In this document: one piece after another, positions 42,216 to 52,896 of the stretch
Layout of the letters: the number at the start of each line of letters is the position of its first letter
How positions within the stretch are numbered: the first letter of the stretch is position 1
Source of the DNA: Triops longicaudatus
Lineage: Eukaryota; Arthropoda; Branchiopoda; Notostraca; Triopsidae
Direction of reading: 5' to 3'
NCBI GenBank assembly: GCA_022885665.1
Contig: JAGQDJ010000002.1
Location: forward strand, 248,001-312,000
Length of the DNA stretch: 64,000 bases
The notes under the pieces: model-generated
Databases searched by the model: none
What the model was told of the DNA's origin: nothing
Seen by the model: the letters and a program-made list of their open reading frames with translations, nothing else
Made by a program: the position numbers and the translations under genes

Positions 42216-44655
42216 TTAATCTGCAGATGTGGCACCTTCTGAGCCTTCGTCTTTCTTGTTTGCTTCGGGAACCCAGAGACCGGAGTCGACGCACCGTTTC
42301 ATGTGGTACCGTGCTTCTTCTTCGGGCAATTCTGCAATCGCTTTTTGGAGCATGGGAATATCCTGTTTTTCGAAGCATTCCTTGAGAACGTCAGGCAAAG
42401 ATTCGAACACTTCGACAGGGTCCAAACCACCAGGCCCAAGCCGGGCTTTACGCTCTTCTTCCTCTGCCTCCTCCAGGGCGGCTTCAATCTTCTCCTTGGC
42501 ACGACGACGAATCCTGTCCTTGAAACCGGCCAATTCGTCATCAAAAGCTCGCTTGTACTCAGGATCCGCAACCTGAATTCTGTATAATAAGAACACGTCA
42601 ACGAACACTTCTGATTACATATATCCAAGAAGCTAATGAATTTCCTGCACAGAACATGTTTACAGGTCCTTCCCTAACTATAAAGAAAATTTTATGTCAC
42701 TGAATGCAATAAAGAAGTTCTTTATATTAGGACTCCTAACAAGGAAAGCCGATGTATAGGAACATCTTTCTGCTTACTTACACTCAAAATATGATTCTAT
42801 CTGTACACTGAAATACCTGGAGAAGAAGGAGCCGACGCATGCTCGTGGATCTATGTCAAGTTGCTTTGAGAGCTCCAAAATGTACTGCATGCAGATGCAC
42901 TGGTGGGCAACGTGTTCCATTAAGTCATGTTTCTGGAAGGAAAACCACGATTTTTTAATTTAATATACGCAAAGCGAAAGGTAGCATTACTTCTTCCATT
43001 TCCAAGTTGATACAATAGATAACCAAGTAATTGGCCGTTTCTTCACAGACTAGCTGTAAGTGTTCTTGGAGGAAACGTTTACTATCGTCGTATTTACGCA
43101 ACATGCCAAACTGCTTGAGTAGAGGCTCGTTGCCTTTGACAAACTTCTTCATCCGTTCTTCCTTTTCTTCGTCTGTCAACTCTTCGATTTTACGGGCAGG
43201 CTTGGCGTTAATGACCGTTTTGGCAAAGCCCTCTTTGCTGATGGTATCCACGTTCCACGGCGTAAGCTAGACAAAGTTGACACAATATTATACATACTTC
43301 AGTTTAAAATACGGAAACTGCAGGTGACACATCGATATATTCCGTGTTCTTTTAAACTTAACCACTAGTTTTTTTTCCTTTTTTTTTACGTACAATAGAT
43401 TTGTACGACTCTGATTTTGTCAATGCCAGTTATCGATACTCACGATAACGTCATCTTTCCTTAAGGATTTTTCTTTTTTTTCCTCTATTGATAATTTTTT
43501 TTTTATTTTGAAGCCTTTAATAGGGGACATAAGTGAATTTTCTCACAATAATCACATCAAAGAGTAAGTAAAATGCAGTAAATTTGTATAATTAGTCCAC
43601 ATTGGAGCAGTTCAGATTTCAAACCAAAGCAATATCAGGAATATTCTGAAGTTTAGAAATAGAATGCAACTAATTTGTATAACTATTTCGAATCGGAACG
43701 GTTTGGGTTATAAGCTATTCTAATACGATTCTATTCTTAAATTTCGAACATTATTACTATTTGAACAGTTTAAAATCTAAGTCGTTCCCATGCGATCAAT
43801 TACAGAAATTAATTGCATTTTTGTTACCTTTTGATGAGATTATTCAAGAAAATTCACTAATTTCTCCACAGTAGACGCTTCAAATTTTACGAAAAACTTA
43901 TCGTTAGGGCAAAATAAATTTCTGTCAAGGAAAGTTGACACTATCGGGAGTTTCCATACTACGGTTTTAATGTACTGATCTTTTACTAATATCGTGTCCC
44001 GAATTTGTCAACTATCCATCTTGTCTACCACGATCTGGTCCCAACCAGTTGATAAAATTGGAGTTTAACTGCGGTGGTATCCGTTCAGATTGTTACTTAT
44101 CCCATACCTTTTCCTTCTTACGGAATTCTTCTTCCTTTTTCTGTGCTTTTTCCAGCTCTTTTTCAGCTTGTTGAAGTTCTTTTTGCAAAGAGGACATGTC
44201 AATCCCGGTATGAGAGTTGGACAGTTTTTCCCGGGCTGCTTTCAACTTAGCCGCAGCTCTGTGACAAAAACGACGAAGCGAATAAATTCTGTGCATTCAT
44301 ATCAAATGAGGTGTTGGATACTTACTCGACTTTTTGCTTTTCGAGCTCGTCCCGCTCTTTTTTCATTTGTTCCATTCGTTCCACACGAGCCTGGTGACGC
44401 CACCGGAATAACGATGGTGTGTCAATGTTAGGATGAGTTTCATCTTCATCATCCGAAATCTAAGCAACAATGTATTTTTACATATAAGGAATATCACCTT
44501 CTGTTGTATCACATTCCATATCCCCAATATCAAGCAGTTTTTCGGTTTCGGATATTTATAACTTTACACACTACTTTAACAGATTTCTTACAGTAACAGT
44601 GATCAAAGTAGTGTTCACTTACTTCAATATCTTTCCATTTGCTGTAGTCGACCAT
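42216..44655 (-). CDS. CDC37: Hsp90 co-chaperone Cdc37
   Basis: Cdc37 delivers protein kinases to Hsp90 in the cytoplasm. Six exons on the minus strand join in frame to 357 residues: 44623-44655, 44326-44459, 44108-44258, 42991-43266, 42817-42932 and 42216-42579. The N-terminus [18 protein letters not shown] keeps Ser13, the CK2 site needed for kinase-client work in the family. A coiled-coil kinase-binding region rich in Lys and Glu follows (about 40-105). The Hsp90-binding central domain includes [14 protein letters not shown] and [13 protein letters not shown]. The C-terminal part has the family [16 protein letters not shown] and [14 protein letters not shown] motifs. Length is near the usual 370-380. 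The exon 3/4 intron is the largest (about 840 bases). Confidence 0.97.
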
Positions 44656-45104
44656 AATTATTTAATAGTTGCGGACTTTGAGTACTCTGAGTTTCACGGT
44701 ATTTCGTTAGATAGCGACTTTTCTGGAATACCTTGGTGACATCCGAATTTGTTTGATGCTAAATAAGTCGCATGCGACATCTACCAGAGGTAAGAAAAGT
44801 ACAATGTTTGAGAACTTTATGAAGAAAAAAATATCTTACCTTAAAGTATAAGATCACCATGCATTTAGTCAACGAAACTATAGTAAAACTCCGCTTAATT
44901 TTAAATTTCAAGCTCACGCATCACACTAATCTCTTTCCGTCGCAATTCCGCAGTAAAAATTTCAAAGACATTGTAGCTTAACAGAAAATTCTCTAGATGG
45001 CATTGTAGGTACCAACATCCTGGTTACCAAGGTAATAAATTGGCTTGTAAATAACAACAATAAGGCACTGCATTTGTGTATTTTCGTATCCGTTGCTGCC
45101 TTTA
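44656..45104. other. Upstream region of CDC37; nothing else seen
   Basis: AT-rich DNA holding the CDC37 5' flank. There is no TATA box at a convincing distance and no open frame with recognisable content. Confidence 0.5.
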
Positions 45105-45916
45105 GGGTAGGGGGACTACAGAGCCCGAAAGTCAAAAGATACCACCTAGACCAAAAGAGCCCACACCTTATGAATGCCATAAACACCCTGTTACCCGGCC
45201 CCTTTGACAATAACCCGAGATAGGCATGATTTATCTTATAAAAAATAATAACAGCAGCAGTAGTGTTGTTTACAAACCTTAATTATTATTAAATGTAGCA
45301 TACAACATATAACAAAATATAATTAAAATTTAAAAGAAGAGACAGGACAAAAAATACTATATATTTGTATAAATAAATCATTACATTTTGTGTTTATTTT
45401 TTTCTGTAATGACCACCTTCTTAAGTTTGCTTTTATGGTACTTTTTCAGATATTTTCCGTATTTTGTTTAATTTTATTAATCCTGTTTAATGTTTTTTAT
45501 TGAATTTTAACTTTTCTGTTTGCATTTTCCATTTGTTTTCTGCTGTACTAAACTATATTCTAATTATAATAACATTATAAATAATACTTCAGTACAATGC
45601 ACTTCTGACATTGTTTCCTAACTTATTTAAAAATCTCTTTGAGTTCAATGTAATCTATATCTCAGTCTCAATGTAGGCTCTATGTTTTTTCCAAAAATAA
45701 AGATATTTTCTCAGAATTACTACTGCTGTTACCATTTTATATAAGGAAATAAAACTCATACCTACCATTTTCTGTTACCATGGAGGCCAGATAATAGGGT
45801 GTTTACCGCATTCTTGAAGTGTGGGCTCTTTTGGTTTAATGGTTTTGCTCTTTCGGAATTGGGTTCTTTTGCTCTTGGTGGGCTCTCTTGACTAGTGTGC
45901 TCATTAGTCCCCTACC
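45105..45916. mobile_element. Inverted-repeat (foldback-like) element, non-coding
   Basis: Two arms lie in opposite orientation: about 45105-45203 and about 45784-45916. The best-matched core is 43 bases long: CCAAAAGAGCCCACAC is perfect in both (45151-45166 and the complement of 45819-45834), followed by 27 bases with 21 matches ending in TAAACACCCT-TTA. Outer ends both carry GGTAGGGG(G)ACTA. The right arm is longer and contains degenerate internal copies of a GGCTCTTTTG-like unit. About 580 bases of AT-rich DNA with no coding capacity separate the arms. Long inverted ends around a non-coding centre fit a foldback or non-autonomous DNA transposon; the family is unknown and no target duplication was found. 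Confidence 0.55.
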
Positions 45917-46030
45917 GTTCCCAACTGTTCCCATCCCGTGTTTGGCACAAGTATCGTACATGAGGGTTAGTAACACAGATAATTTAATTGATACAAATTT
46001 ACTTATACGGTTAATTTTTAAGGGCTTAAT

Positions 46031-46210
46031 ATGAGCAAATACTTGAAGAAAAGCCGACCGTGTCCTCACTGCAATGTAGAAGTGCATTTTTTGCGCAAAA
46101 TGTGTTCTGCATGTGGGCGAAAAACTGTGTTTAGAGAGCAAATGACAGGAAAACTTTCAGATTTCCTGCAGAAACATTACCTGAAAAGTAATACGAATAA
46201 AAAGAAATAG
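46031..46210 (+). CDS. Small zinc-ribbon ORF, 59 residues (doubtful gene)
   Basis: A complete frame from ATG to TAG, with a stop in frame four codons upstream. It encodes a basic protein with two CxxC pairs, CPHC at about 11-14 and CSAC at about 25-28, in the spacing of a treble-clef or zinc-ribbon knuckle. The C-terminus is Lys-rich. It starts about 115 bases outside the inverted-repeat element, so it could be a remnant of a transposon protein. It could also be a real small gene. I do not recognise the family. Confidence 0.35.
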   Translation: MSKYLKKSRPCPHCNVEVHFLRKMCSACGRKTVFREQMTGKLSDFLQKHYLKSNTNKKK

Positions 46211-46675
46211 GATATTGAACATTATAAAAAGTGATCTATCATGAAACTGGTACTTTAAAAAGTTTCTGACCCTATGCATTTCAATAAGCGTGATGTATAT
46301 TCAGATGGCACAATTAGAAGGCTTGGGGTCTCGCCTCTGTACTGCTTCTAATCGGCATAGAGCCATCATACCGCCTTAGATATCTGTATATAGCGACATT
46401 TTGCGTAACATCTTTGAGAATAAAGACAACGGCAGGCAAAAGCAATGCACGAAGCATATGAATAAAATGCTTAACTACCTAAGGAACGAATACATTTCTA
46501 GAATAGAGAAGTAAAGTTAAACGTGATTAAAAGTTTAATAATAATCAATAAATCTCGCTCTAGAGAAGTTCCAAAAAACTACTAGTAACTAAGGGAAATG
46601 GAGATGCTATGTTAAACCCTGTATCAAGCGAAAGTATGAGCCCTGCTGAAGTAGTTCAACGAGGCTGTACTTGCT
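46211..46675. other. Nothing recognised
   Basis: AT-rich DNA with short frames only. A 5' exon for the doubtful gene at 46.68-47.42 kb could lie here, but I cannot single one out. Confidence 0.4.
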
Positions 46676-47419
46676 TTTACTTCAGATTGTTAACTTGGCT
46701 TTGCTGGAAAAGGTTTCAACTTCAATCGCCGAGTTTCAAGTCGAGTGTTCTTCTCCTAATGCGTGTGTTGTGACCAAAGCTAAGAACAAGGCTCCCACGA
46801 GGGGTAACAAAAATAAGGCTAAAAGGTGCACTACCCCTGAACCAGGCCGCTAACGAAAATGTCATGTAAAATAAAGTGAACGGAAACCGTTAAACTTTTC
46901 ATAATGCTAACGGTCCACTGATCATTCTAGGAGGTTATAGAATCCGCCGCTGAAGCAGAAAAGGCCTATGCTACTTCCATTCCTAGCCAACCTACAAATG
47001 GAGTTGCTGGCAAAGTTCCGGAAAGACCCGTGTCAAGTAATGAATTACTTTTTGTCGTTGCATTGCAGAATTCTTTTATAGAGAAAGGGTCGGTTAAAAG
47101 AAGCCAAGCGTGAAAATATTGAAGATGTCGCGGTGGATAGTTAAGTATGTATCTTGAAACTTCAGGCATGAGACAGTATTTACTCTATTCTTTTTTCTTG
47201 ATGTTTACACATTTTCGCGTTTTCAACCTTATTTTTACTGCACACTTGTAGAGAAATCCTGCCGAGTCCTGGAGCTTTGTCGAGGAGACACCGATAAAAA
47301 AGAAAGATCGGTGACCCTAATGCAACGTGTTCAACTCAGAACTACCCTGGTAACTTTTCGTTATTCCGTTTTTGTATTATAAAGTGCTACAACAGAAGTC
47401 ATTGCAGGAAAAATGTTAA
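46676..47419 (+). CDS. Doubtful small multi-exon gene, function unknown
   Basis: Several segments look like exons. A frame behind an acceptor at 46675 is Lys/Arg-rich (about 46676-46853) and ends in a stop. Segment 46931-47036 (tctag acceptor, donor tcaa|gtaatg) is 35 codons plus one base. It joins in phase to 47252-47349 (tgtag acceptor, donor ctg|gtaact), then to GAAAAATGTTAA at 47408-47419. The joined C-terminal part is hydrophilic with Ser, Pro and Lys and no known domain. The link from the first segment to the second cannot be made cleanly at a canonical donor, so the model is incomplete or the locus is decayed. Confidence 0.25.
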
Positions 47420-48230
47420 AAACGCATGCCGCACCGTTTCACCAACGAAAGAACGTAGCAGTTGTCAAAGTAAGTTTGTAAAATTTTAAAAGTACAGTCA
47501 AGCCATTTCCGCGTTCGTTTTAAACTTACTATGTCACGATTCTGAATATTCACGAAAACGTTTCTCTAGTTCGAGTTTATGCATATTTAGCAACCAACAG
47601 ATTTATTCGTTCAGTTTTGAAGTACACGTGGTTTTCGTCCGTTTCCTAGAGCTTCCGTTGTACTTTTTATCAGTTGTTGTATGCTTTGAACTTTTCGTAA
47701 TCTTCATATACAGAAAATTGCTTTGTTTCGTATTTTATTTCAGATTGCCTGCATTTTGTATGTTTTGTGTTTTTGTACAATATGGGATAAGTGAACGCGT
47801 TTTTCCCCCTTATTGTTAAACATGGAATCAAAACTAGGACAGTTCTACATTGTATGTCCCTTAGTGTTTCAACCTTAAGATTCACCCTATTGATCGTTAA
47901 ATTCTGATGTACAATCACCTCTTCAGCACTATACGCTCTATAGATGGAATTGCTCTTTAGATGGAATTGTCCGTGTATGTGTTGGTTGCGAAATTTATTA
48001 ATACATATTTAGTATGTAGAAAAATATTTCTTTATTTTTTTACTGAAAAATTGAGATATTTTTCTTCAAAATTGTCCACGAAAAACGAGGACATTTTTTA
48101 AATTTTCATGTGCACAAAGGCCTTTTTTCGGAAAATGGTCCTTGTTTAATTTACTAAAAAAAATTGACTTTCCCTCGAATTATTTGGTATTTGATTGGTG
48201 GAAAGCCGAAAAATGGCTTATTTTCGGCCC
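47420..48230. other. Nothing recognised
   Basis: AT-rich DNA with homopolymer A and T stretches. The open frames on both strands have no family resemblance. Confidence 0.5.
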
Positions 48231-48289
48231 TGGAAAGCCCTTTTCCGCGTTCCATTTGGTTCAATGGTGAGCACAGGCCCTTGGAAAAT

Positions 48290-48593
48290 TACGAAGGAGT
48301 AGAGCCCCGCCCTTCCTCTCTACCCAGCTCCTCCCTGGCTTGGCTCCTATCCCCAGTACTCGCTACTGTCCTATGTGGCTTCCCAAGCTAGCTCGGTTCC
48401 CCAAACCACATTGTACTCCAGGTATCACAGAGCCGAGCCAAGGAACCAAGTCAAGTGGAAACTTGGACAATGGAAGGACTGGTACCATATACCAAACAGG
48501 AATAAAATTAAATAAAAGTCCTGTGCGTGTGGGATTCGAACCCACGACCTCACGACTATAGGCGTAATTCTTATAACGCTCAGCCACTTGTAC
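48290..48593 (-). mobile_element. tRNA-derived SINE-like repeat
   Basis: On the minus strand a tRNA-like head (48523-48593) has an A-box-like TGGCTGAGCG and a perfect B box, GGTTCGAATCC, inside the stem CGTGGG/CCCACA. The acceptor strands GTACAAG and CACGCAC pair at only 4 of 7 positions and the anticodon arm does not fold well, so it is not a working tRNA. A T-rich stretch follows, then a distinct GC-richer body without coding capacity down to about 48290. Head plus unrelated body is the layout of a tRNA-derived SINE. The 3' boundary and target duplication could not be defined. Confidence 0.5.
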
Positions 48594-49206
48594 TTAACTG
48601 AATTATAAAAAGAAGCTCGATTCGATTGTCGTAGTCATGTCTACAAAAATAATCTACTCTACAGAGTTTATCAGAGCCTGTAATGTAATGTATGTTAAGG
48701 TGAACGGTACGGTTAATCCGACCTCAGATTCTACCCACATTCTTCAGTTTGATCCCCAATGTAGGTGCTCTTTTAGCTTTTGTAGCCTCAATGAGACTTA
48801 GAATTTGGAGGACCGGGTGTGAGTAAAAATGCGTGATCTTTCTATGTGCATTTTGTCACCACTGCGTTGAGAATCCGTTCAAACATTATTAAAATGTCGT
48901 AGAACTCACGGAATTCAAAATAATTTTACATATTATAAATTTTTTGAAAAAATACTTTATTGCAATAACGAAGTTATATTTATTAGAGAGTTGTATAATG
49001 TTCGCGAAATCATACACGCACAATTCTCGAGCCCGCGATGTATTCAATACAGCCGCTACTTCTATGACCAATCGCAATCGCGGAACACTACCATCCTTCC
49101 CTTTCCAATCGTGTTTCAGCTATTACTACCGCCTTTCAAAGCAAAACATAGCGGAACACATTGCATCTCAAAAACCTTTCACCGTGTATGTAACAAGTTG
49201 TTTAAC
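48594..49206. other. Upstream region of OCIAD1
   Basis: Contains the presumed OCIAD1 promoter and 5' UTR. A plus-strand frame runs through about 48991-49206 into the OCIAD1 start in the same frame. Its translation is not conserved in the family, so I kept the downstream ATG. No TATA box was seen. Confidence 0.5.
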
Positions 49207-50350
49207 ATGGATAGAAACACAAATCACTCTCACGCTAATGGTAGCAGGGATCCAAAAGACTTCGGACCCGCGCCGGTAGGCAAACATTCTTCACTGTATT
49301 ATTTTTTTTTTAGTAAAGCTGAGAAATCTATCACATACTTTTTATTTAATGTGTAGAATTTCAAATTCAGTCCAGAAGAAATACGAGTACTTCGGCAATG
49401 CAACATTGAAAGCTTCTATTACCGGTGCTTACCTTTGGCAGCTATATTTGGAACAACTGCATTTTATGCAATACGTTTAGGTTGGTTAATATTTTTTGAA
49501 TAACCATATTATTCACTATTGGATGCATTTTAAAGTGAAAGACTGATATCTTAAAGCTTATTTGTAGGTTACTTGAAACCTAGTGCCCGTTGGGGACCGA
49601 CGCCTAAAGTTATGATTGGCTCTTTACTTGGGTACTTTATTGGCAAAGCATCGTACCAGAAAAAATGCGCTGAGAAATTGATGCAACTTCCTAACAGTGC
49701 TATTGGCGAAGCACTCCGGCGCCGTAAAGGTCAAGTCGGCCTTCAAGAATCGTAATACAAATTCTTCATCTTTGGTTTTCAATAAAAGTTGTGTTGCTAG
49801 TTTTGCCATGGAATCTGGAGGAATTCTTCCTGCTTTCGTCGGTGATCAACCCGACACTAACGTGCCTGCCAAGAGTTACTTTGACGACGACCTGAGGGGC
49901 AGGGATGCCTTTTTCGATGCGCCTCCCAGTCAAGCTGGCCTAGACGACACGTTCAGGCCAAGTCTAGATCGGCAATTTATTGCTTCCGAGGAAGACTTGC
50001 CGCCGCCGGCACAGAGTTATACCACATATGACGAACTGAGGAGGAAGAATCGAGAGGAGTATGAGCAGAAACGGTCTGCCAATGCGGAATCATTTAGGTA
50101 AGAAAGAAATCTTTGAATTAATTGATCGAAAAACATAGAGGGCTTAATAATAAAAGATAACTTTTTATTTGTATTCATTAAAATGTTTCATACTGTAAGA
50201 ATTGCGTTACTCATAGTAAATTGTCAATTATTTTTCCGCAGGCGTTTGGGAGAGCATCGCCCAAGTACCTACGCCTCTCAGACGTCGCAACCTCAGTTCG
50301 AAACGGGCAAAAAGTCTAAAACAGCCTACGGCGATGTATGGGAAGAGTGA
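49207..50350 (+). CDS. OCIAD1: OCIA domain-containing protein 1
   Basis: OCIAD1 is a small membrane protein of mitochondria and endosomes in animals. Five exons give 260 residues: 49207-49275, 49357-49480, 49568-49751, 49801-50097 and 50242-50350. The OCIA domain (about 24-115) has FSPEEIRVLRQCNIESFYYR, a hydrophobic hairpin LPLAAIFGTTAFYAIRLG, and PKVMIGSLLGYFIGKASY followed by GEALR. The C-terminal part is hydrophilic, with the family's TYDELRRKNREEYE motif and the end YGDVWEE, both matching the human protein's C-terminal region. The frame crosses exon 3 to 4 only with the 49-base intron gtaata...ctag, donor GAATC|gtaata. Without that splice the frame stops at once. The transcript meets the CAP gene tail to tail. 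Confidence 0.92.
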
Positions 50351-50429
50351 AATTCGTATGTTTTAATTTTTAGTTTGTTTATTACTACAGTAGTTGAAAT
50401 TTCAGACTTGTTTGATTGTTCACGCAATT

Positions 50430-50435
50430 AATAAA
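50430..50435 (+). terminator. Poly(A) signal of OCIAD1
   Basis: AATAAA about 80 bases past the OCIAD1 stop. It sits only 30 bases from the opposite-strand signal of the CAP gene. Confidence 0.7.
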
Positions 50436-50464
50436 ACTTGGTTATGAAACGCGAATAAGGAAGA

Positions 50465-50470
50465 TTTATT
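50465..50470 (-). terminator. Poly(A) signal of the downstream CAP gene
   Basis: AATAAA on the minus strand, about 90 bases past the stop of the CAP gene at 50559. Confidence 0.65.
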
Positions 50471-50558
50471 AGGAAAGAATACAATATCAGATGCAAAGTC
50501 CTCGCGAGTAATCAGGTTCGGTACCTTCTGGACAAGCGGAAGTAGGAGGTCCTATCAG

Positions 50559-51643
50559 TTATATGGGCTGGTTGACGACATTGCCAGCTGGCCCGTAGTT
50601 GCAGGCGTAAAATTGAGTGTACCATCCCTCAGTCTCAAGCCAGTTCAATTCACTGCAGCCAATCGTGTATGTATTAGCCCAAACTAGCGCAGTATACACT
50701 CCAACTCGTTTACCTTCAGAGGTAGTTGTCGATCTGCAAATCGAAGAGTGCAAATACAGTACAAGGTTTGCAGTTTATGCCAGTCATGTAACCTATACGT
50801 TATGTGAGAGTTAGACAAGTCACTTACTTAAAACTACTGACGTGAGTTGAGTTATAGTAACTCACCAGGTCAAACCATTGCATAATAGTTTCAGTCCAGT
50901 TAGTAGCTTCGTTCCTGGGCCAGGTTTTGCGGGAACCCACGTTTTGGCCAACAGGAAAACGAGCTGGTGGTTCAAGACAACGATTAAGATATCACAAAGA
51001 AGAGTCGGTAGAAGTTTAGCCTTACGAACGTCGCGATTAGCGTCGATACTGTAAATGCACTGTCTGACATGTGTGTCGGCCATAAGAGCCAATTCGTCAT
51101 CCCATGTCTACGTAAAAAAACACGAATTTTTCCTCTGCAAATGCCGTTTACGTGCTTTAGTAATATACCCTTATTTTTGTTCGCATAGAGCTATTTATTC
51201 AGTGCTATTTATATAGAGCTATTTATACAAGTACTATTTATGCAATCATACTCTTTTTTAAGTCGATCTGTGTGAATAAGGTAATATTAATGGAGCAAAT
51301 TACCAAAGCTCGCATATTAGCTGCTTTAGGCTGTGGACAAGGCGATCCGCGGTACTCAAGTCCTAAAGCTACCTTGCTTCGGAGATTATTGTGCAAGTTG
51401 ACAATAAGGGTACGTTCGTGTTCTGTTACTGTTAAAGGGATAATTGTGGGGCAGTTTGGGCCATATTTGTAAGGCTAGAGACAAAAGTAATTCGAACACG
51501 TTAAAAACAACAGTTGTTGAAGATTACGGTACCTCGTGAAGACACAGGGTGTTTTGTGGGCTAATTCGACAGTATTCCTCACGAGTAGTGGCATTAGCCG
51601 TGGAGACCATAGCCACAGAAATAAATAGCAAACGGAATCTCAT
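50559..51643 (-). CDS. CAP-superfamily secreted protein, degenerate cavity (antigen-5-like copy B)
   Basis: A secreted antigen-5-type CAP protein of 224 residues. Exons on the minus strand: 51533-51643, 51304-51474, 51026-51107, 50828-50963 and 50559-50733. The first four have exactly the lengths and phases of the upstream copy A (111, 171, 82 and 136 bases), so the two arose by tandem duplication. A signal peptide (about 1-17, ending TANA) precedes the DYC-type start EEYCRI. The domain keeps [30 protein letters not shown] and [11 protein letters not shown]. Aligned without gaps to copy A, the cavity positions are changed: His115 to Ile, Glu154 to Leu and His179 to Val. The C-terminus is about 26 residues shorter. 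The frame and all splice sites are intact, so I call it a gene, not a pseudogene. Confidence 0.88.
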
Positions 51644-52592
51644 TTTTCACGATCTCAAATACTTTAACGGAGGTTACAAAGCTCCCCTGGCTGTTGCTGG
51701 AAACATATTGGAAGCAGATAATGAGCTAGTTTCACCGTCTACAGGAAAAGGGTAGCCTTTGACTTTTGTCGTTTTATGTCGTTATATTCAGTACGGGATA
51801 CTGTTACCCCTCCGTATACCACGGTGAACCTTGAGCTTGGCTAGCAGGCTGACAGAACTCCGCATTTCTAGGTTGTATTGATAAGATAAGTTAGGAAGAA
51901 AAGTGTTTAGAGAAAGATTCAAGGGTGAGTTTAAAATAGCGGTGTACAACTAGTGTAATATGAAGCTTGCAAGAAACGTCGAAATTACCACGGCAGTCAT
52001 GTTAACATAAATACCAACAGACAAACTCATACAGAAATTACAAAAAAAGGAGCCATAAATAAATGATACAAAAATCGTTTGATTAGTTGAGTACGAAAAG
52101 CGTTTCATCACAAGTCCTGCAAATTTTTCGTTGAAAATGCGCTTCGTAGTGAAGGGTGAGGTACTTCGCGAATGTGATGCAGAAAGAGAGTGATACCGAT
52201 ACTATCGGAACACGTTAGAATTTTATTCATGATACCACTGTTTGTAAGTATAGTTATAAGAGGCACACTTCTGTTTATATTCAATTCTTGTTTATTGTGT
52301 TAATTTTTGTTTAGATTCGAAGGACTTTATTCGTAATACGATACGATAAATTAATGGATTTAGCTTGAACATCGTTTTTGCCTTTTTCTTTACATTATTG
52401 CCGCTTTTATCTTGACTATATCGTATGCTTTAATTCACGTTGTTAAGAATAAACTATACAGGATTTTAAAAAATTATAATTTGTTTTCAATTTAAATGTT
52501 TTCCCTTCAGACAAAAATAACTAATTTTATTTAATTAGACTATCTCAAAATTGCCATAGGCATTTTTGGGACACTAGTAACCGCCTATGCTC

Positions 52593-52626
<34 letters not shown>

Positions 52627-52896
52627 GGGGGAGGGTAGCACACTAACCCTTGGTAGGGGGGGTGGGGGTGGTCTAGCTTAAGAATCGACCTGATTGGGAA
52701 TCACATTTGAGACTAAATGTATCAACCAAGTGGGGTAAGCTTTAAATTAAAATAAATTAAAACAACATGTTCTATGTGATGCACAAACATTTTTACTGCT
52801 GCAAAACAGATTATTCTACATCAGTGATTCGCGCTAAGCGAAAGGAGTGTCACAGAGTCGAGAAATGGGAAACGAGAAGTAACAGAAATTGACTTC
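51644..52896. other. Spacer between the two CAP genes
   Basis: AT-rich DNA with no exon-like remnant of a third CAP copy. It holds the promoter of copy B, without a clear TATA box, and a TG microsatellite with a G-rich tail. Confidence 0.6.
52594..52624. repeat. (TG)n microsatellite
   Basis: About 15 TG units followed by a G-rich tract (to about 52672) with several runs of four to eight G. Confidence 0.95.

Noticed and set aside
48523..48593. Functional tRNA on the minus strand
   Set aside because: The B box is perfect, but the acceptor stem pairs at only 4 of 7 positions and no proper anticodon arm forms. A SINE head fits better.
48991..49206. N-terminal extension of OCIAD1
   Set aside because: The frame is open upstream of the chosen ATG, but the sequence is not OCIAD1-like and would place an unrelated stretch before a normal N-terminus.
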